DNA of 64,000 nt, taken from assembly GCF_933775445.1 (NCBI RefSeq), contig NC_065873.1, positions 7,564,001 to 7,628,000 of the forward strand. Reading direction: 5' to 3'. Positions 49,148 to 60,096 of this stretch are shown here, piece after piece. The first letter of the stretch is position 1. Each line of letters starts with the position of its first letter. The DNA comes from Argentina anserina (Eukaryota > Streptophyta > Magnoliopsida > Rosales > Rosaceae). The translations under genes were made by a program, and so were the position numbers. The notes below the pieces were generated by a model. That model did no database searches. It had not been told where the DNA came from and saw only the letters and a program-made list of their open reading frames with translations.

Positions 49148-49934
49148 TAAAAGTGTGTACATATTAGCTTCTTCCCACTAAAAAAAAATATGACAAAATA
49201 CTGGTCACTCCTCGTACTTTCACAAACTCGACAGTTTATTTCTTCAAGTTTCAATTTCAACTGATCACTCTTTATGTGTTCTAAATTCGAACAATCTGAT
49301 AATTATGTCATCTATTTATTCAATTTGAGTGCTAAATTGCTGACTAGGCAAATTGACATGCCACGTGAATCCACCTCACTCTCTGTAGTGCCTTCAATAC
49401 CCCTAGGTTATTATTTTTGGTATCTAACCCAATAACCCCCAAACCCAGCGCAAATCTCACTCCTCAAACCTAAAATATGAAAATTAGAAAAGAGGATCCC
49501 TAGATTTGAGAACGTCATCAACTCTAGTCACCATAATCAAGCCCTTTGAAGAAATAGATCTCTAGGTACTCAGATTTTTAGGTCTTTCAGCTGACTATGA
49601 TTTAACTTTGGATGCAGGCACTTGCAAGCAAATTGAGTTGTGATGTGTTCATTAACGTAAGGGTCATTGTTCTTTTGATATGTTTATATAGACAAATATG
49701 CTCGCAATTTTTAACATGGTCTTTGCACCTCAGATAAAATGGAGTTTGTGAGCTGAACAATTTTCTATTTGCAAAAAATAGGCAAACACTGTTACTGTTG
49801 TGGGCATCTCACCTGCAGAATTAAAGCTGGTGAAGGATCTTGTGGAAGGCTACATAGTTAAAGATGCGAATCTTGAGGATACCATTTGGACTTTGGAGAA
49901 CAAGTTTTAGTGTTAAAATGGATGGAGTGACAGA

Positions 49935-50570
49935 GAGACTTCTTTTTCTTTTCTTTTTGGATAATGATACTTCATTAAGACAGGCAATGCCCAAAGTAGG
50001 CTAGCCCAAATAATACAATGCAGAAACATGGAAGCAAAACAATTAGCTCAATCTATAAAAAGAAAGAGATATAGACTGAGTAGCTCAACAACAAAAAATT
50101 GGACAGAGAGCAGACCCTATGCTGCTCCCTCCTCCATCATAGGCGGCCCCGGCAAGCCATCACTTCGTAGAACATTGGATAAACAAAGTGGCAACGTTTC
50201 CGCCCATAGGTAAAGACCCACCTTCGACTTGGTAAGCAAAGCTACCATATGCGTAGCTCTATTCACTTCACGGGGACACCAACCCAGGTAATGGCATCAA
50301 AAAAACCCAGCTCTTCTCCTGATCCCTTCCATTAGAGGAAACAAGGGCCAGTCCTTACAAGATCGTATGGATTTAATGCAGGAAATAACATGGAGGGAAT
50401 CTGACTTAATGCAGACCCTCTCAAGCCCCAATTCAATCCCCATAATTACCCCCAATCTGATAGCAAGTGACTCCGCCATCGCCGGAGAAGAACAAAGTGC
50501 ATTGAAGCATAAAGTACTGCATGATAACATCATGTCGATAGTGATAATAATTTGAACATTTTCACTTCTC
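49935..50570 (-). mobile_element. Second LINE RNase H fragment
   Basis: The minus strand reads AMAESLAIRLGVIMGIELGL...CIKSDSLHVISCI, the RNase H-like end of a plant L1 LINE, then continues in another frame as VGVPREVNRATHMVALL up to a stop near 50105. A frameshift near 50297 shows decay. The sequence differs from the 48-kb fragment, so the two are separate insertions. Confidence 0.7.
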
Positions 50571-50582
50571 TCTCTAACTTCG

Positions 50583-50792
50583 CGTAGGGATGACACAATA
50601 TTTTGTATCCTTTGTTTTTACTATGTATAGAATCATTCTTGTTATTTATACACAAATAACACAATGATACCACTCTCTATGTAACTAAACATTACAAAGT
50701 AACTTGACGAAAATGGAGCAATTCAAGTTAGCCATAACTTACTCGTAATCGACATGACCTCCTTGAGAGGGTAAGGCTCCATCTATATGTAG
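50583..50792 (+). repeat. Duplicated block, right copy
   Basis: This is the partner of 45030-45205, with GGAGCAATTCAAGTTAGCC, then ACTCGTAATCGACATGACC and GTAAGGCTCCATCTATA. It has an extra insert of about 30 bp relative to the left copy. It may be a dispersed repeat family or a relic of tandem duplication of the KRR1-like unit. Confidence 0.8.
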
Positions 50793-51247
50793 CTTCAAAA
50801 TAATTATTTTCAGGATATTCGCATTTCTTTATACCGGATCATTGTGCTAGAGTTTGTCTTGTTTTTATTATTCAAGAGATTCCAAACAATCATCCTTGGT
50901 CTAGTAAATATTGCTAGAGACAGATTGCCCCAACCGTGGTTAAATACCCTATAACTTAAAACAGCTCAAGTCACAGTATCGGACATCAATTTTCTACACG
51001 TGGTTAAATATCCATTGACATTAACAACTTAACATATGAAGTTGTAGTGTCATAACAGTTCAACCGTAGTTTATACCACAAACTACACCAAATAACATCT
51101 CTTGAGCATATCTTAATGATGGAATATATTATGGATTAATGATTGGTAAATTTGAGTTAGAATCATTTAAATGAAGAGTAGGGGTTATTCTGTATATTAG
51201 GATAAAGAAATTGCTCTTTAGTCTAGTTTTTAGCAAAATTTTTATAA

Positions 51248-51672
51248 GGCCCTGTTTGGTTGACAAGAATGTCGAGACATGGAAATGAATTATTTTCTTT
51301 TGCAAATTATTTTGGAATGGAATAAGTTTTTGTATTTCCATCAATTTCATGTGTGTTTGGAATATATTGCAATTTGAAATTATTTTGGTAAGTTATTAGA
51401 ATGGAATATTTAATCAAAATTTTTATTAAAACTCATTTATAAGGAAATAAAATACAATTTAAAATAAAATTAGTCTTTATCGATGAGAATGGAAATGAAA
51501 TCTCACCCTTAGGTAGGTAATTCATTTCAGGATTAAGAGGGAGTCAATTTCCAGTCAAATCACTTTTTTTATTTTCATTCCAATATCAAATAACAACCAA
51601 ACAACACCAAGAGATGAAAATTGAAATGAATTCATTTTCCATTGAATGATTTTCTGTTAACCAAATGGGGCC
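51248..51672. mobile_element. Second Tourist-like MITE with TAA duplication
   Basis: The ends are GGCCCTGTTTGGTT and AACCAAATGGGGCC, flanked by TAA at 51245-51247 and 51673-51675. It is 425 bp long and AT-rich, with no coding. Its ends differ from the MITE at 48926, so it is a separate family. Confidence 0.85.
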
Positions 51673-51675
51673 TAA

Positions 51676-52589
51676 AGGTGTCTTGGGCCAATATTCATTT
51701 ATCCGAGTAATTTAATGTTAATAATATAATAATAAAATAAATAAAAGTTTATGCACTATCAAAATACCAGAATGTGTACCTGGGATTAAACTATGATTTT
51801 GATCCTGAGCATATTGAAACTAAAAAGTAAAAATTTCATTCATTTATGCCTAGAAACTTCTTCCACTAGAAATGCCTAGATAAAATGGTATATTTTATAA
51901 CTATTTAGAGCATCTTTAGCAATGCTAGCTATATTTTAGTTAAAATAGCTTAAAAGTCATTTTGCTAGTCAATTTAGAATACGTCTGCATCAGTTCTTTC
52001 TATTTGAATTCAAAATATTAATTACATGCCTAAAATATATTTAAATTTAATTATAAATTATATATAATTTCATAAAAGGAATGTTTTAATTTTGAGCTAT
52101 CATTCTAGAAAAAAATTTCGAGTGTGATAACTCAAAGTTAAAAGCAAAGTTATAATAGAAAGTCTGGTGGAGTTTCAAATTTTTATAGAAAGTTAAACAT
52201 GCTCTCCAAAATAGCTAAAAAGCTATAATAGAGAGTCTGGTAAAGATGATTTTAGTCTTTCTTTTCTTTTTTTTTAACTATTTCGATAGTGCTGATAATA
52301 TATCAACTTTCGACCAAAAATGATAGGATAATCTCAACTCTTACCTCATTCAAACAAGGTCATAAGTCTTTTTCTACAAAAATATGCTTTAAAGTTTCAT
52401 CAAAGTTAAATGGTTATTGACATTGAAACATTTGAAAGTGACTCTACCATCCTAGTTACTACCTCTCAATAGTGAGGATTGGAAGAAGAATGTTTCGGTG
52501 GTAAGTCCATTGATGACTAGTGGATTGTAAGAATCTGGTTATTATACTGCTGTGTGGAAATGAATTTTAGATAATAGATCTATCTTACT
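51676..52589. other. AT-rich intergenic sequence
   Basis: No gene or repeat with clear ends is seen. TATAATAGA-type words recur near 52150-52250. Confidence 0.4.
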
Positions 52590-52594
52590 GGAAG

Positions 52595-53070
52595 TAATGC
52601 AGCTGAACTAACTCGTTGGAATCCACCAACGACAGCCTTGAATTCATAAGACTAGAGTTTCTCGAATCTACGAGAAGTTCTGGAATCCACCAGGAATATT
52701 GAGAGAACTCAAAAGCTTTATAATATGAAAGATGTCTCATACAGCCACAAGAGGTAGCTTAAATACTAAAACGAAACCTTAGGGCGCTAACAAAAGCCTA
52801 ATCAAGCCCATGGGTTAAAATAAAATAAATTCCAAAACAAATAAATTTCAAAATAAAATCGGAAAACACTAAAAGCTGTTTTTGAGGTCCTAAATGACGT
52901 CGGATGCCCAAAAAAGCACCCACGTTGTGGTGAAGCTACGAGTTTGATTTCTGAAAAGGTATCATTCGCCCTATTCTGAGCTCGTAGCCCAAACATGAAC
53001 AATATCGGCCTTCCCTTTCTTGCGTCGATCTATTTGCTCTTCGATTCTTCGTGTCATCTGTTCTACATCA
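52595..53070 (-). repeat. 3' LTR of the gypsy element
   Basis: It aligns over its whole length with 57256-57730, with scattered substitutions. In element sense it follows a purine-rich AGTAGAGGAGAC stretch (53082-53071), a likely polypurine tract. Confidence 0.9.
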
Positions 53071-53339
53071 GTCTCCTCTACTTCAGAAGAACTCAACCCC
53101 GAGTTATTATCACCACTAACGGACTCATCCTCATGATACTCATGCATATCAGCAACATTAAAAGAATTGGAAATTCTCATAGAAGCAGGCAAATCAATAA
53201 CATACGCATTATCATTAATCTTCTGAAGTACCTTGAATGGACCATACTTCTTTGGCTTTAGCTTGTAGTAAGTACCAACTGGAAACCTCTCTTTCTGCAG
53301 AAAAATCATGACTGAATCGCCCTCCTGAAACACTTTCAC
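52971..53339 (-). CDS. Integrase C-terminal part running into the LTR
   Basis: The frame starts in the integrase tail ([41 protein letters not shown]), an SH3-like fold common to gypsy integrases. It goes on through an acidic linker and the polypurine tract into the 3' LTR for about 100 bp, ending at 52971. The 122 codons are uninterrupted. Overlap of pol with the LTR is known in some elements but uncommon. Confidence 0.7.
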   Translation of the reverse strand: MKVFQEGDSVMIFLQKERFPVGTYYKLKPKKYGPFKVLQKINDNAYVIDLPASMRISNSFNVADMHEYHEDESVSGDNNSGLSSSEVEETDVEQMTRRIEEQIDRRKKGKADIVHVWATSSE

Positions 53340-53656
53340 TTGCCTGTGTTTGTCAGCTGTAGATTTATACTTGGCGTTTGTCTTTGCTAGTTTTTCTTTT
53401 TATCTCCTCACGAACAGTCTAAACCTCTTCAGCCATCTTAATAGTAGCCTCACTAACACTAGGTTGTCTTTGGCTAAATCAACCACATGTCTTGGAACAG
53501 AGGTATAAACCACAGTAAAAGGCGACTTACCAAGAGCACTATGCACAAAACTGTTGTAAGCAAACTCAATCTGGGGCAAAGCAAGATCCCACTCTTAGGT
53601 CTATCTCCCCACACACTTCGTTTCATGTTTCCCAAACTCTTGTTGGTAACCTTAGT

Positions 53657-53962
53657 CTACCCATCTGTTTGTAGGTGAGCAGTAGTACTCATTTTCAATG
53701 TGGTGCCAAACTGTTTCCACAAAGTAATCCAGAAGTGGCTCAAGAATTTTGTATCACGGTCAGAAGTAATAGATTTAGGCACTCCATGCAAACGAAAAAC
53801 CTCCCTGAAAAACAGTTTAGCTATGTTTGCAGCATCTGCAGTATTCTTGCAAGCGATAAAATGAGTCATCTGGAAAACATATCCACCACAACCGAAACAA
53901 AATCCACACCTCGTTGGGTTCGTGGCAGTCCCAACACAAAATCCATAGAAACATCCTACCAA
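53657..53962 (-). pseudogene. Integrase core fragment
   Basis: [20 protein letters not shown] and [15 protein letters not shown] are the rve integrase core. The middle Asp (SDRD) is visible. The frame ends at the HLQTDG position, where the Gln/Thr-Asp-Gly motif continues in other elements. Confidence 0.8.
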
Positions 53963-54320
53963 ATATCATCAGGGATTGGTAAAGACATATAAAGACTAAT
54001 ATTTTGGGACTGACCTTTAAAAACCTAACAAATATAGCACTTCCTCACAATATTACCGACATCCCGCTTCAAATGAGTTCAATATTAGCGTTCCTCTAAG
54101 CTTGCAATTGTCTTATCTCTACCCAGGTGGCCACTTAAACCTCCTCCATGCAAGTCTCGGATCAACTTCTCTCTAAGAAATGAGATGGGCACACACAACT
54201 GAATTCCTCGAAACATATATCATTCACTAGCAACTGGTTGTTTTTTAATGACACACTGCTCCCATACCTGCTTAAAGTCATAATCTGTCTCATATAATTC
54301 TTTCAAAAATTCAAAACCGA

Positions 54321-54530
54321 TTACCTCTTGGATAAAGTAACCAACAAACTAGCTCGCCTGCTCAATGCATCTACTACCTTATTGAGAGTTCCAGATTTAT
54401 GCTTGATCACAAAAGGGAATTTCTGTAGAAACGTTATCCATCTAATATGCATCTGGTTCACATGCTTCTGGCTATTTAGGAATTTCAAAGCCTGATGGTT
54501 AGTGAACAAAACGAACTCCCTTTGAATCAA
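54321..54530 (-). pseudogene. RNase H fragment of the gypsy element
   Basis: The frame carries [35 protein letters not shown] and VVDALSRRA, the usual end of gypsy RNase H. The usual Asp of the TDH motif reads Asn (TNH). Confidence 0.8.
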
Positions 54531-55059
54531 ATAATGCTCTCATTGCCGTAGAGCCCTCACCACGGCATAACACTCCTGGTCATAAGTAATCCATTTTTGG
54601 CGAGCTTCACTTAATTTCTCACTGAAGAATGCAACTGTCCTCTTCTCTTGAGATAACACAGCTCCTACTCCAACCCCACTAGCATCACACTCAACTTCAA
54701 ATACTATGTCAAAATTAGGGAGAGTTAAAACTGGTCAAGTACAAAGCTTCTCTTTGATAAGCGCAAAGCTCTTCTCTTGTTCCTCACTCTAATGAAACTT
54801 ACCTTTCTTCATGCATTCAGTGATTGGTGTGGTGATGGAGCTAAAATCCCTCACAAAACGCCTGTATAAAGTAGCCAAACCATGAAAACTCCTCACCTCT
54901 GAAACTGTCTTAGGAGCTCGCTACTCTCTAATTGCATACACAGAACCTCATCAACCTGTATACCATCTTCTCCAACCACAAACCCTAAAAACAGTCGTTT
55001 GTTGGTATAAAAAGTGCACTTCTTCAGGTTAATATACAACTTGTTAGCTTGCAGCACTT

Positions 55060-55578
55060 TTAGAACCTGCTTACATGTTCCAAATGCTCCTTCTTATCTC
55101 TATTATCAATAAGAATGTCATCAAAATAAAGAACAACAAAAGATCCAATGAATGGACGAAGAACCTGGTTCATAAGCCTCATAAAAGTGCTAGGGGCATT
55201 GGACAACCTAAATGGCATCACTAGCCACTCATATAACCCATCCTTGGTCTTGAATGATGTTTTCCACTCATCTCCAGGCTTCGACCCATTTAACTCATCA
55301 AGCATGTCTTTTAGACGTGGAATAGGGAACATGTACTTGATAGTTATCTTGTTAATAGCCCTGATATCCACACACATCTTCCATGTTCCTTCTGTCTTAG
55401 GCACCAACAAGACCAGGAATGCACATAGACTCATACTCTCTCTAATGAATCCCTGCCTCAACAGATCTTCAACAATCTCCCGTAATATTTCACACTCCTT
55501 AGGGCTCATTTTGTAATGTGGCAGATTTGGTAAGCTAGCTCCTGGAATAAAGTTGATCTGATGTTGGATGTCCCTCAT
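55060..55578 (-). pseudogene. Gypsy reverse transcriptase with catalytic-site deletion
   Basis: Motifs seen are [72 protein letters not shown] and [10 protein letters not shown]. Between ELNGS and GDEWKT the segment that normally carries the first catalytic Asp and the SGYHQI motif is missing. The YFDD box is present but the enzyme should be inactive. Confidence 0.85.
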
Positions 55579-56059
55579 GGAGGAAGTTCATTGGGGATCT
55601 CAACATAAATTAACTCTTTAAACCCCTCCAACACCTCCAATACCTCCTTAGGAACCTCCTCACATTGCTTCTCTGCTGCCATTAAACCCTTAACCACTAA
55701 AGGAAAAATGGTTTTGGATTCTTTGAATGCATCATTCATCTCCTACTCACAGTTGATAATGGTAAGGAAACTCGAAGTCTCCTTTCTGGAACCGGTAGAA
55801 GTGCTTGTGGGAGTCATCGCAATCTTGTGCTAATTCAAGGTAAACAACATTACATTATCCCTACCCTTGTGAGTAACATCCAGATCATATTGCCAAGGCC
55901 TTCCTAATAGTAGATGACAAGTATCCATATCAATCACATCACACATAACCTCATCATGATAGTCCTTCCCAATTGAAATAGGAACTCTACCAACTTCTGC
56001 GACACAAAATTCTCACAACTTCCATTGTCTACAATTATCTCACATACCTTGTTATTCAC

Positions 56060-56989
56060 TTAGCAAGCAGAGCGAAATATGTTGTGTCGTTGGCTTTCCT
56101 CCCTTGGTGCCAGCATGACTCTATGTAACACTAAAGTAACTTTCTCCAGCCCTTCTTCGATAGCAAACTCAGCCCCACAATAATCATCATCTTCTCTATA
56201 CTCTTCCTCTTCATCGTTCTCTCCTTCATTCTCTACTAAATTCATCTTCTTTCTGTATGGATAAACATTAGAACAATGACCAGGTTTCTTACAACGATAA
56301 AAAATATCTCCAAAAGGCTTAGTATAAGGATTCTTCTTCTGGTTTTGATTAGGGTTCCCGGTCTGATTAAGATTTCTGGACTTTTCAGCAGCTTTGCTAC
56401 TTTCTCCTGTCTTGATATGAATGATAGTCCTCTCATATGTAGGATTATGCCTTCCTCGTTTGGATGAGTAGAAAGGTTTCTTCGCCTTTTCCATAATCTC
56501 AGCCATTAATGCTAAATTTTGAGTTGCAGCTACAGTCCACACAGTCTACAGTCTGATTCTCTCCTGAATGGAAGGTCTTAATCTACTCAAATACCTCGCC
56601 ACCTGTTGAGCCTTTGACTCCCTCAATTTATTACGTTCTACTAGCCTCAGAAACTCATGAGTATATTCATCTATTGTTCTATTGCCTTGCACACAGTCTA
56701 TGTACATGCAATAGAGTATTTATTCATAATCTGCAGGTAGAAACCAATCCCTTAAGAGTTGCTTCATTCTCCGCCATGTTTGAACTGGTTTCTTTCCTTG
56801 CCTCAGACGTTGTTGTTGTAACGTATCCCACCACACAACAGCACTACTCTTAAATCTAAAGGCCACCATCTTTACTCTCTTCGTCTCTTGCACCTCCATC
56901 ATATCAAAGAATCTATCAACTTCTACCAGCCAATCATGGAAATCCTCAATTTTCAGATGCCCTGAGAAAGTTGGAATTCCAGCCTTCAT
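56060..56989 (-). pseudogene. gag remains with damaged zinc knuckle
   Basis: 56989-56720 carries [20 protein letters not shown] and [20 protein letters not shown], typical gypsy gag. 56542-56060 has the FYRCKKPGHCSNVYP knuckle, in which the first and last Cys of CX2CX4HX4C are lost. Confidence 0.8.
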
Positions 56990-57240
56990 CTTATAATTAG
57001 TTTGATTAATCGGATTATACTACCAGCAACCGAAATTTCTCCCTCCGACTCAGAGCCATCATCCTCTTTATGTTTTCTGATTAATTGTTATTGTTGTTGT
57101 TGTTGTTGTTTTTTTGGCCTAACAACACCAAAATCTGACCAATCTGATTTTGCAACTCAGTTATTTGAGCATTGAACTCACCCTTCGTAACAGGTTGATC
57201 AGCCATTGAATACAAATTTAAAACCACCAGGAAAATAACC

Positions 57241-57255
57241 TGCTCTGGTACCAAC
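57241..57255 (-). other. Primer-binding site of the gypsy element
   Basis: In element sense TTGGTACCAGAGCA directly follows the 5' LTR. It matches the TGGTATCAGAGC site complementary to initiator tRNA-Met, with one change. Confidence 0.75.
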
Positions 57256-57730
57256 TAATGCAGCGGAACTAACCCGTTGGAATCCACCAACGACAGCCTT
57301 GAATCCCCAAAACTAGGGTTTCTCGAATCCACGAGAAGTTCTAGAATCCACTAGGACTATTGAGAGAACTCAAAAGTTTTATAATATGAAAGATGTCTCA
57401 TACAACTACAAGAGGTAGCTTAAATACTAAAACGAAACCCTAGGGCGCTAACAAAAGTCTAATCAAGTCCATGGGTTAAAATAAAATAAAATTCAAAACA
57501 AATAAATTTTAAAATAAAATCTGAAAACACTAAAAGTTATTTTTGAGGGCCTAAACGACGTCAGATGCCTGAAAAATCTCTCACATCGTGGCGAAACTAC
57601 GAGTTTGATATATGAAAGGTATCATTCGCCATATTCTGAGCTCGTAGCCCAAACATGAACAGTACCGGCCTTCCCTTTCGTGCGTCGGTTCATTTGCTCC
57701 TCAATTCTTTGTGTCATCTGTTCTACATCA
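57256..57730 (-). repeat. 5' LTR of the gypsy element
   Basis: It pairs with 52595-53070. It is followed on plus by the target duplication GGAAG. Confidence 0.9.
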
Positions 57731-57735
57731 GGAAG

Positions 57736-58158
57736 GTATACAATGGATTATTGGTAATGGTCAACACAGTCCAGCTCACCTGCGGGACCGATTTTGAGTG
57801 ACAAAAAGGGACAGACGGTTAAAGGTCGTTAGATCTAAATGCACTAAATCAAACGGTTGATATAAAACTTGCAAACATTCACAACCCAAAGCCTCCTCCT
57901 TTCTCAATTTCTCCTCCCTTCTCTCTTCATTTCTCCTAGAAGTACGATGGCACCGGCTTGCCGCAAACATGCTGAGGGTGTCGGGGAAGGTGATCGACTT
58001 GATCATGAAAAGCAAGGTTCTTGAAAAGCGGGCTGGCGAGAAGTGATTTTAGCTCGCTTAACATGTATCTATGGCGAATTCCCAATTGATATGCCTTGTT
58101 GATCTACTATTTCAATCTAATCTGCATGAAATACTTTTCCTCAAGTTGACTAGACTCG
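57736..58158. other. Short non-repetitive stretch
   Basis: A frame on plus near 57970-58047 (MLRVSGKVIDLIMKSKVLEK) ends at a stop and could be a small exon, but no family can be named. CT-rich sequence precedes it. Confidence 0.3.
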
Positions 58159-58166
58159 GTTTGGAA

Positions 58167-59201
58167 CTGGGCCGATCCGTCGTTTTGTGAGGCCCTGTGC
58201 GACTTACTTATTGAGGCCTTCCTACTTCTAATAGAAAAAAAAACAAACAAACACTACACTAAATTTTCAAAAAAGGGGTATTCTCATATCCTATGTTTAC
58301 AAAACATAAGTACATAATCGCTGTTTACATGGCTTTAAGAGAAATCTAAGTTTTAGACCTCAAATCTAGCTGCAACAAGCACAAATGTAAAAACATAAGC
58401 CATGTTATCCATAAAAACATGTCTGATTGCCTTGAGATTTAGGAGTAATAAAAGTCATTAAAAAATTACTAACTAAAAGCAGAATTTTACCAAAAGAACA
58501 TGATAATCTCATTAATGCAATACTACTACTTTTGGAACACTAGTCTTCTAGCCTTCTTAGATGCTAAGTCATCAATCAAATTCTCATAATCAAACTTTTC
58601 TAAAAACTCATGTTCAATTGAAATCAAAGCTAAATAACATTTAATCTTTCTTGCGTCATGGTTGATCGCAAGTAAGATTTCAAGAATGATAGAAAAATCA
58701 GAGAACCACATATTTATATAATTGAACTAGATGAAAAGACCAATATAACATCTATGAAACTAAAAAGTAAAAACTAACAAAATAAAGAGATCTAATAAGT
58801 AAGGATTTTAGATTACCTTTCGAATCATTGATGTTGAATTGTTGATTGCAATGATTGAATTGATTTCACTAGATTAGTTTTTTTTTCCTTTCGTGAATAT
58901 GGGAAAACATAATAGGGGAATAGCATAAGAGGTTTTTTTCAGTAGAAAATATCTTTTTGAGTGTTTTATGGGTTGAGATCATGTGAAAAAAAAGATTAAA
59001 AAAAATTTGAGTGAAAAAATATTAGTAAGGTGATTCGAACCCAGCTCGCCACATTTAGAAGACGAAAGCATTGGTCAATTGAACTATTGAGTAACTTTGT
59101 AACTAGTGACTCTTTTCTAACTATAAGTAAGATTAAAATTTTTTTGAGGCTCTCACAAATTTGAGGCCCTGTGCTATTGCACAGCCCATGGGCCGCCACT
59201 G
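58167..59201. mobile_element. Decayed hAT-type element
   Basis: Sub-terminal GAGGCCCTGTGC words occur in direct orientation near both ends. The right end is GGGCCGCCACTG. Flanks GTTTGGAA (58159-58166) and GTTTGGAG (59202-59209) form an 8-bp duplication with one mismatch. There is no transposase; the interior is AT-rich with a tRNA-like segment at 59024-59098. Confidence 0.55.
59024..59098 (-). tRNA. tRNA-like sequence (Arg-UCU-like), probably not functional
   Basis: In minus sense the segment ends GGGTTCGAATCACC (T-arm and acceptor side), has CTTCTAA as a possible anticodon loop (anticodon TCT) and an AATAGTTCAATTGACC D-arm-like part. The acceptor stem does not pair fully, so it looks like a tRNA pseudogene or a tRNA-derived part of the surrounding hAT-like element. 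Confidence 0.4.
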
Positions 59202-59337
59202 GTTTGGAGGCTCTAAGGTTTATCATGGTGTCATTTGAATTTTGCAAAGTTGGTGTTTACAATCAAACTTATTCATAGGTTTTATGGGTTTTGCCCGAGT
59301 CCTTATGCAAACTTATTCATATCTCCAATATGCTATA

Positions 59338-59842
59338 TACAGTAAAATCTCTATAAATTAATATGTTCGGGACTGAAGAAATTTATTATTTTAGCAAGAT
59401 ATTATCATATCGATAAATGAATAATATATTAATTTATCAATTAATTAATAACTTATTAATTTATCAAGGTATAATAAATTTTTTCTATCAATTTTTCAAA
59501 GAAAAAAGTTTTAATTTTTGTTCATGCACCACATTCTTGGATTTATCACAGATACCATTGTTCAAAATATTATGTTGTCCGATGTCTTGTATTATTTTAT
59601 TTGATAATAATTAAATCAACAAATGTTTAAAGAAATCCTCATAAATGTAAAATTTATTATATAAATTATTTCATTATTAATTTATATATTTAATAGGGTC
59701 TATATGAATTATCAAATTTCTATTATTTTATAAATTTAGCGAAATATTAATTTAGCACGTTAGCTCCGAATCAGGACCGGAAAAAGTATTATTTTAGCGA
59801 GGTTATTAATTAATTTGGTATTAGTTTAACGTGGTTCTATTG
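59338..59842. mobile_element. AT-rich terminal-inverted-repeat element
   Basis: The left end TACAGTAAAATCTCTATAAA and the right end TTTAACGTGGTTCTATTGTG are diverged inverted relatives. Sub-terminal GAGGTTATTAATTAAT matches the inverted CTCTATAAATTAAT. The pattern is common among AT-rich plant MITEs of about 0.5 kb. No coding is seen. Confidence 0.5.
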
Positions 59843-60095
59843 TGTCACATCCCAGGACCGGCTCCGCCATAACACGATATTGTCCGCTTTGGGCATAGCC
59901 CTCACGGTTTTGTTTCTAGGAGCTCACGAGCAACTTCCCAGTAGGTCACCCATCCTGGGAGCTCGAGCAAGCTTAAATTTCGGAGTTCTAATCTCCTCCA
60001 AAGCCATTAAGCCCCCAAAAAAGTCTCATGTTAGATGGAGGTGTGCATGTACATATAAAGTGCATCACCCCCTCTCCGTTGGCCGATGTAAGATA
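59843..60095 (-). mobile_element. Cassandra TRIM LTR with 5S rRNA-like core
   Basis: In minus sense the block contains GGCCAACGGAGAGGGGGTGA, a TATATGTACATGCACACC segment, then a 5S rRNA-like part (AACTCCGAAATTTAAGC and CCAGGATGGGTGACC with TGGGAAGTTG), and ends GGGATGTGACA at 59843. This is the Cassandra LTR plan, in which a 5S-derived Pol III promoter lies in the LTR. The first bases at 60085-60095 are degraded. It is a solo LTR with no second copy here. Confidence 0.85.
59931..59995 (-). ncRNA. 5S rRNA-like segment in the Cassandra LTR
   Basis: The A-box-like AAATTTAAGCTTGCTCGAGC and the C-box GGATGGGTGACC of 5S genes are kept in order and spacing close to 5S. It could direct Pol III transcription, though the A-box region has changes. 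Confidence 0.7.
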
Positions 60096-60096
60096 T

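Larger units (their letters stand above)
47395..49910 (+). pseudogene. KRR1-like KH-domain gene, copy b, interrupted by LINE and MITE
   Basis: Pieces follow the whole two-KH core of KRR1. 47395-47471 gives KLDAVWPMVESLLKDYGF. 47592-47709 gives ITGRTGDPYIVVDKAWNLLE, keeping the DPYI motif that copy a lost. 48650-48680 gives GGLCSRFGIKK. 48894 to about 48925 gives DQFSKQRRHLKRA. 49618-49656 gives ALASKLSCDVFIN. 49782-49910 gives ANTVTVVGISPAELKLVKDL and the stop. The last two parallel the LTGCYILVQGNTVAAMG KH2 strand of KRR1. A LINE fragment (about 47920-48650) and a Tourist MITE (48926-49147) lie within it, and the MITE cuts into a coding piece. Splice ends at 47471, 47592, 49618, 49656 and 49782 remain good. 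It is probably broken, though exon skipping cannot be excluded. Confidence 0.6.
52595..57730 (-). mobile_element. Ty3/gypsy LTR retrotransposon, both LTRs, decayed
   Basis: The element is bounded by the 5-bp duplication GGAAG (52590-52594 and 57731-57735). LTRs of about 475 bp lie at 52595-53070 (3' LTR) and 57256-57730 (5' LTR). In the minus sense the order is gag (56989-56720), zinc-knuckle region (near 56310-56270), reverse transcriptase (55578-55060), RNase H (54530-54321) and integrase (53962-53657 plus 53339-52971), the gypsy order. Stops and frameshifts between blocks show it cannot move on its own. Its LTRs run TGATG..CATTA in the element sense rather than TG..CA. Confidence 0.9.
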
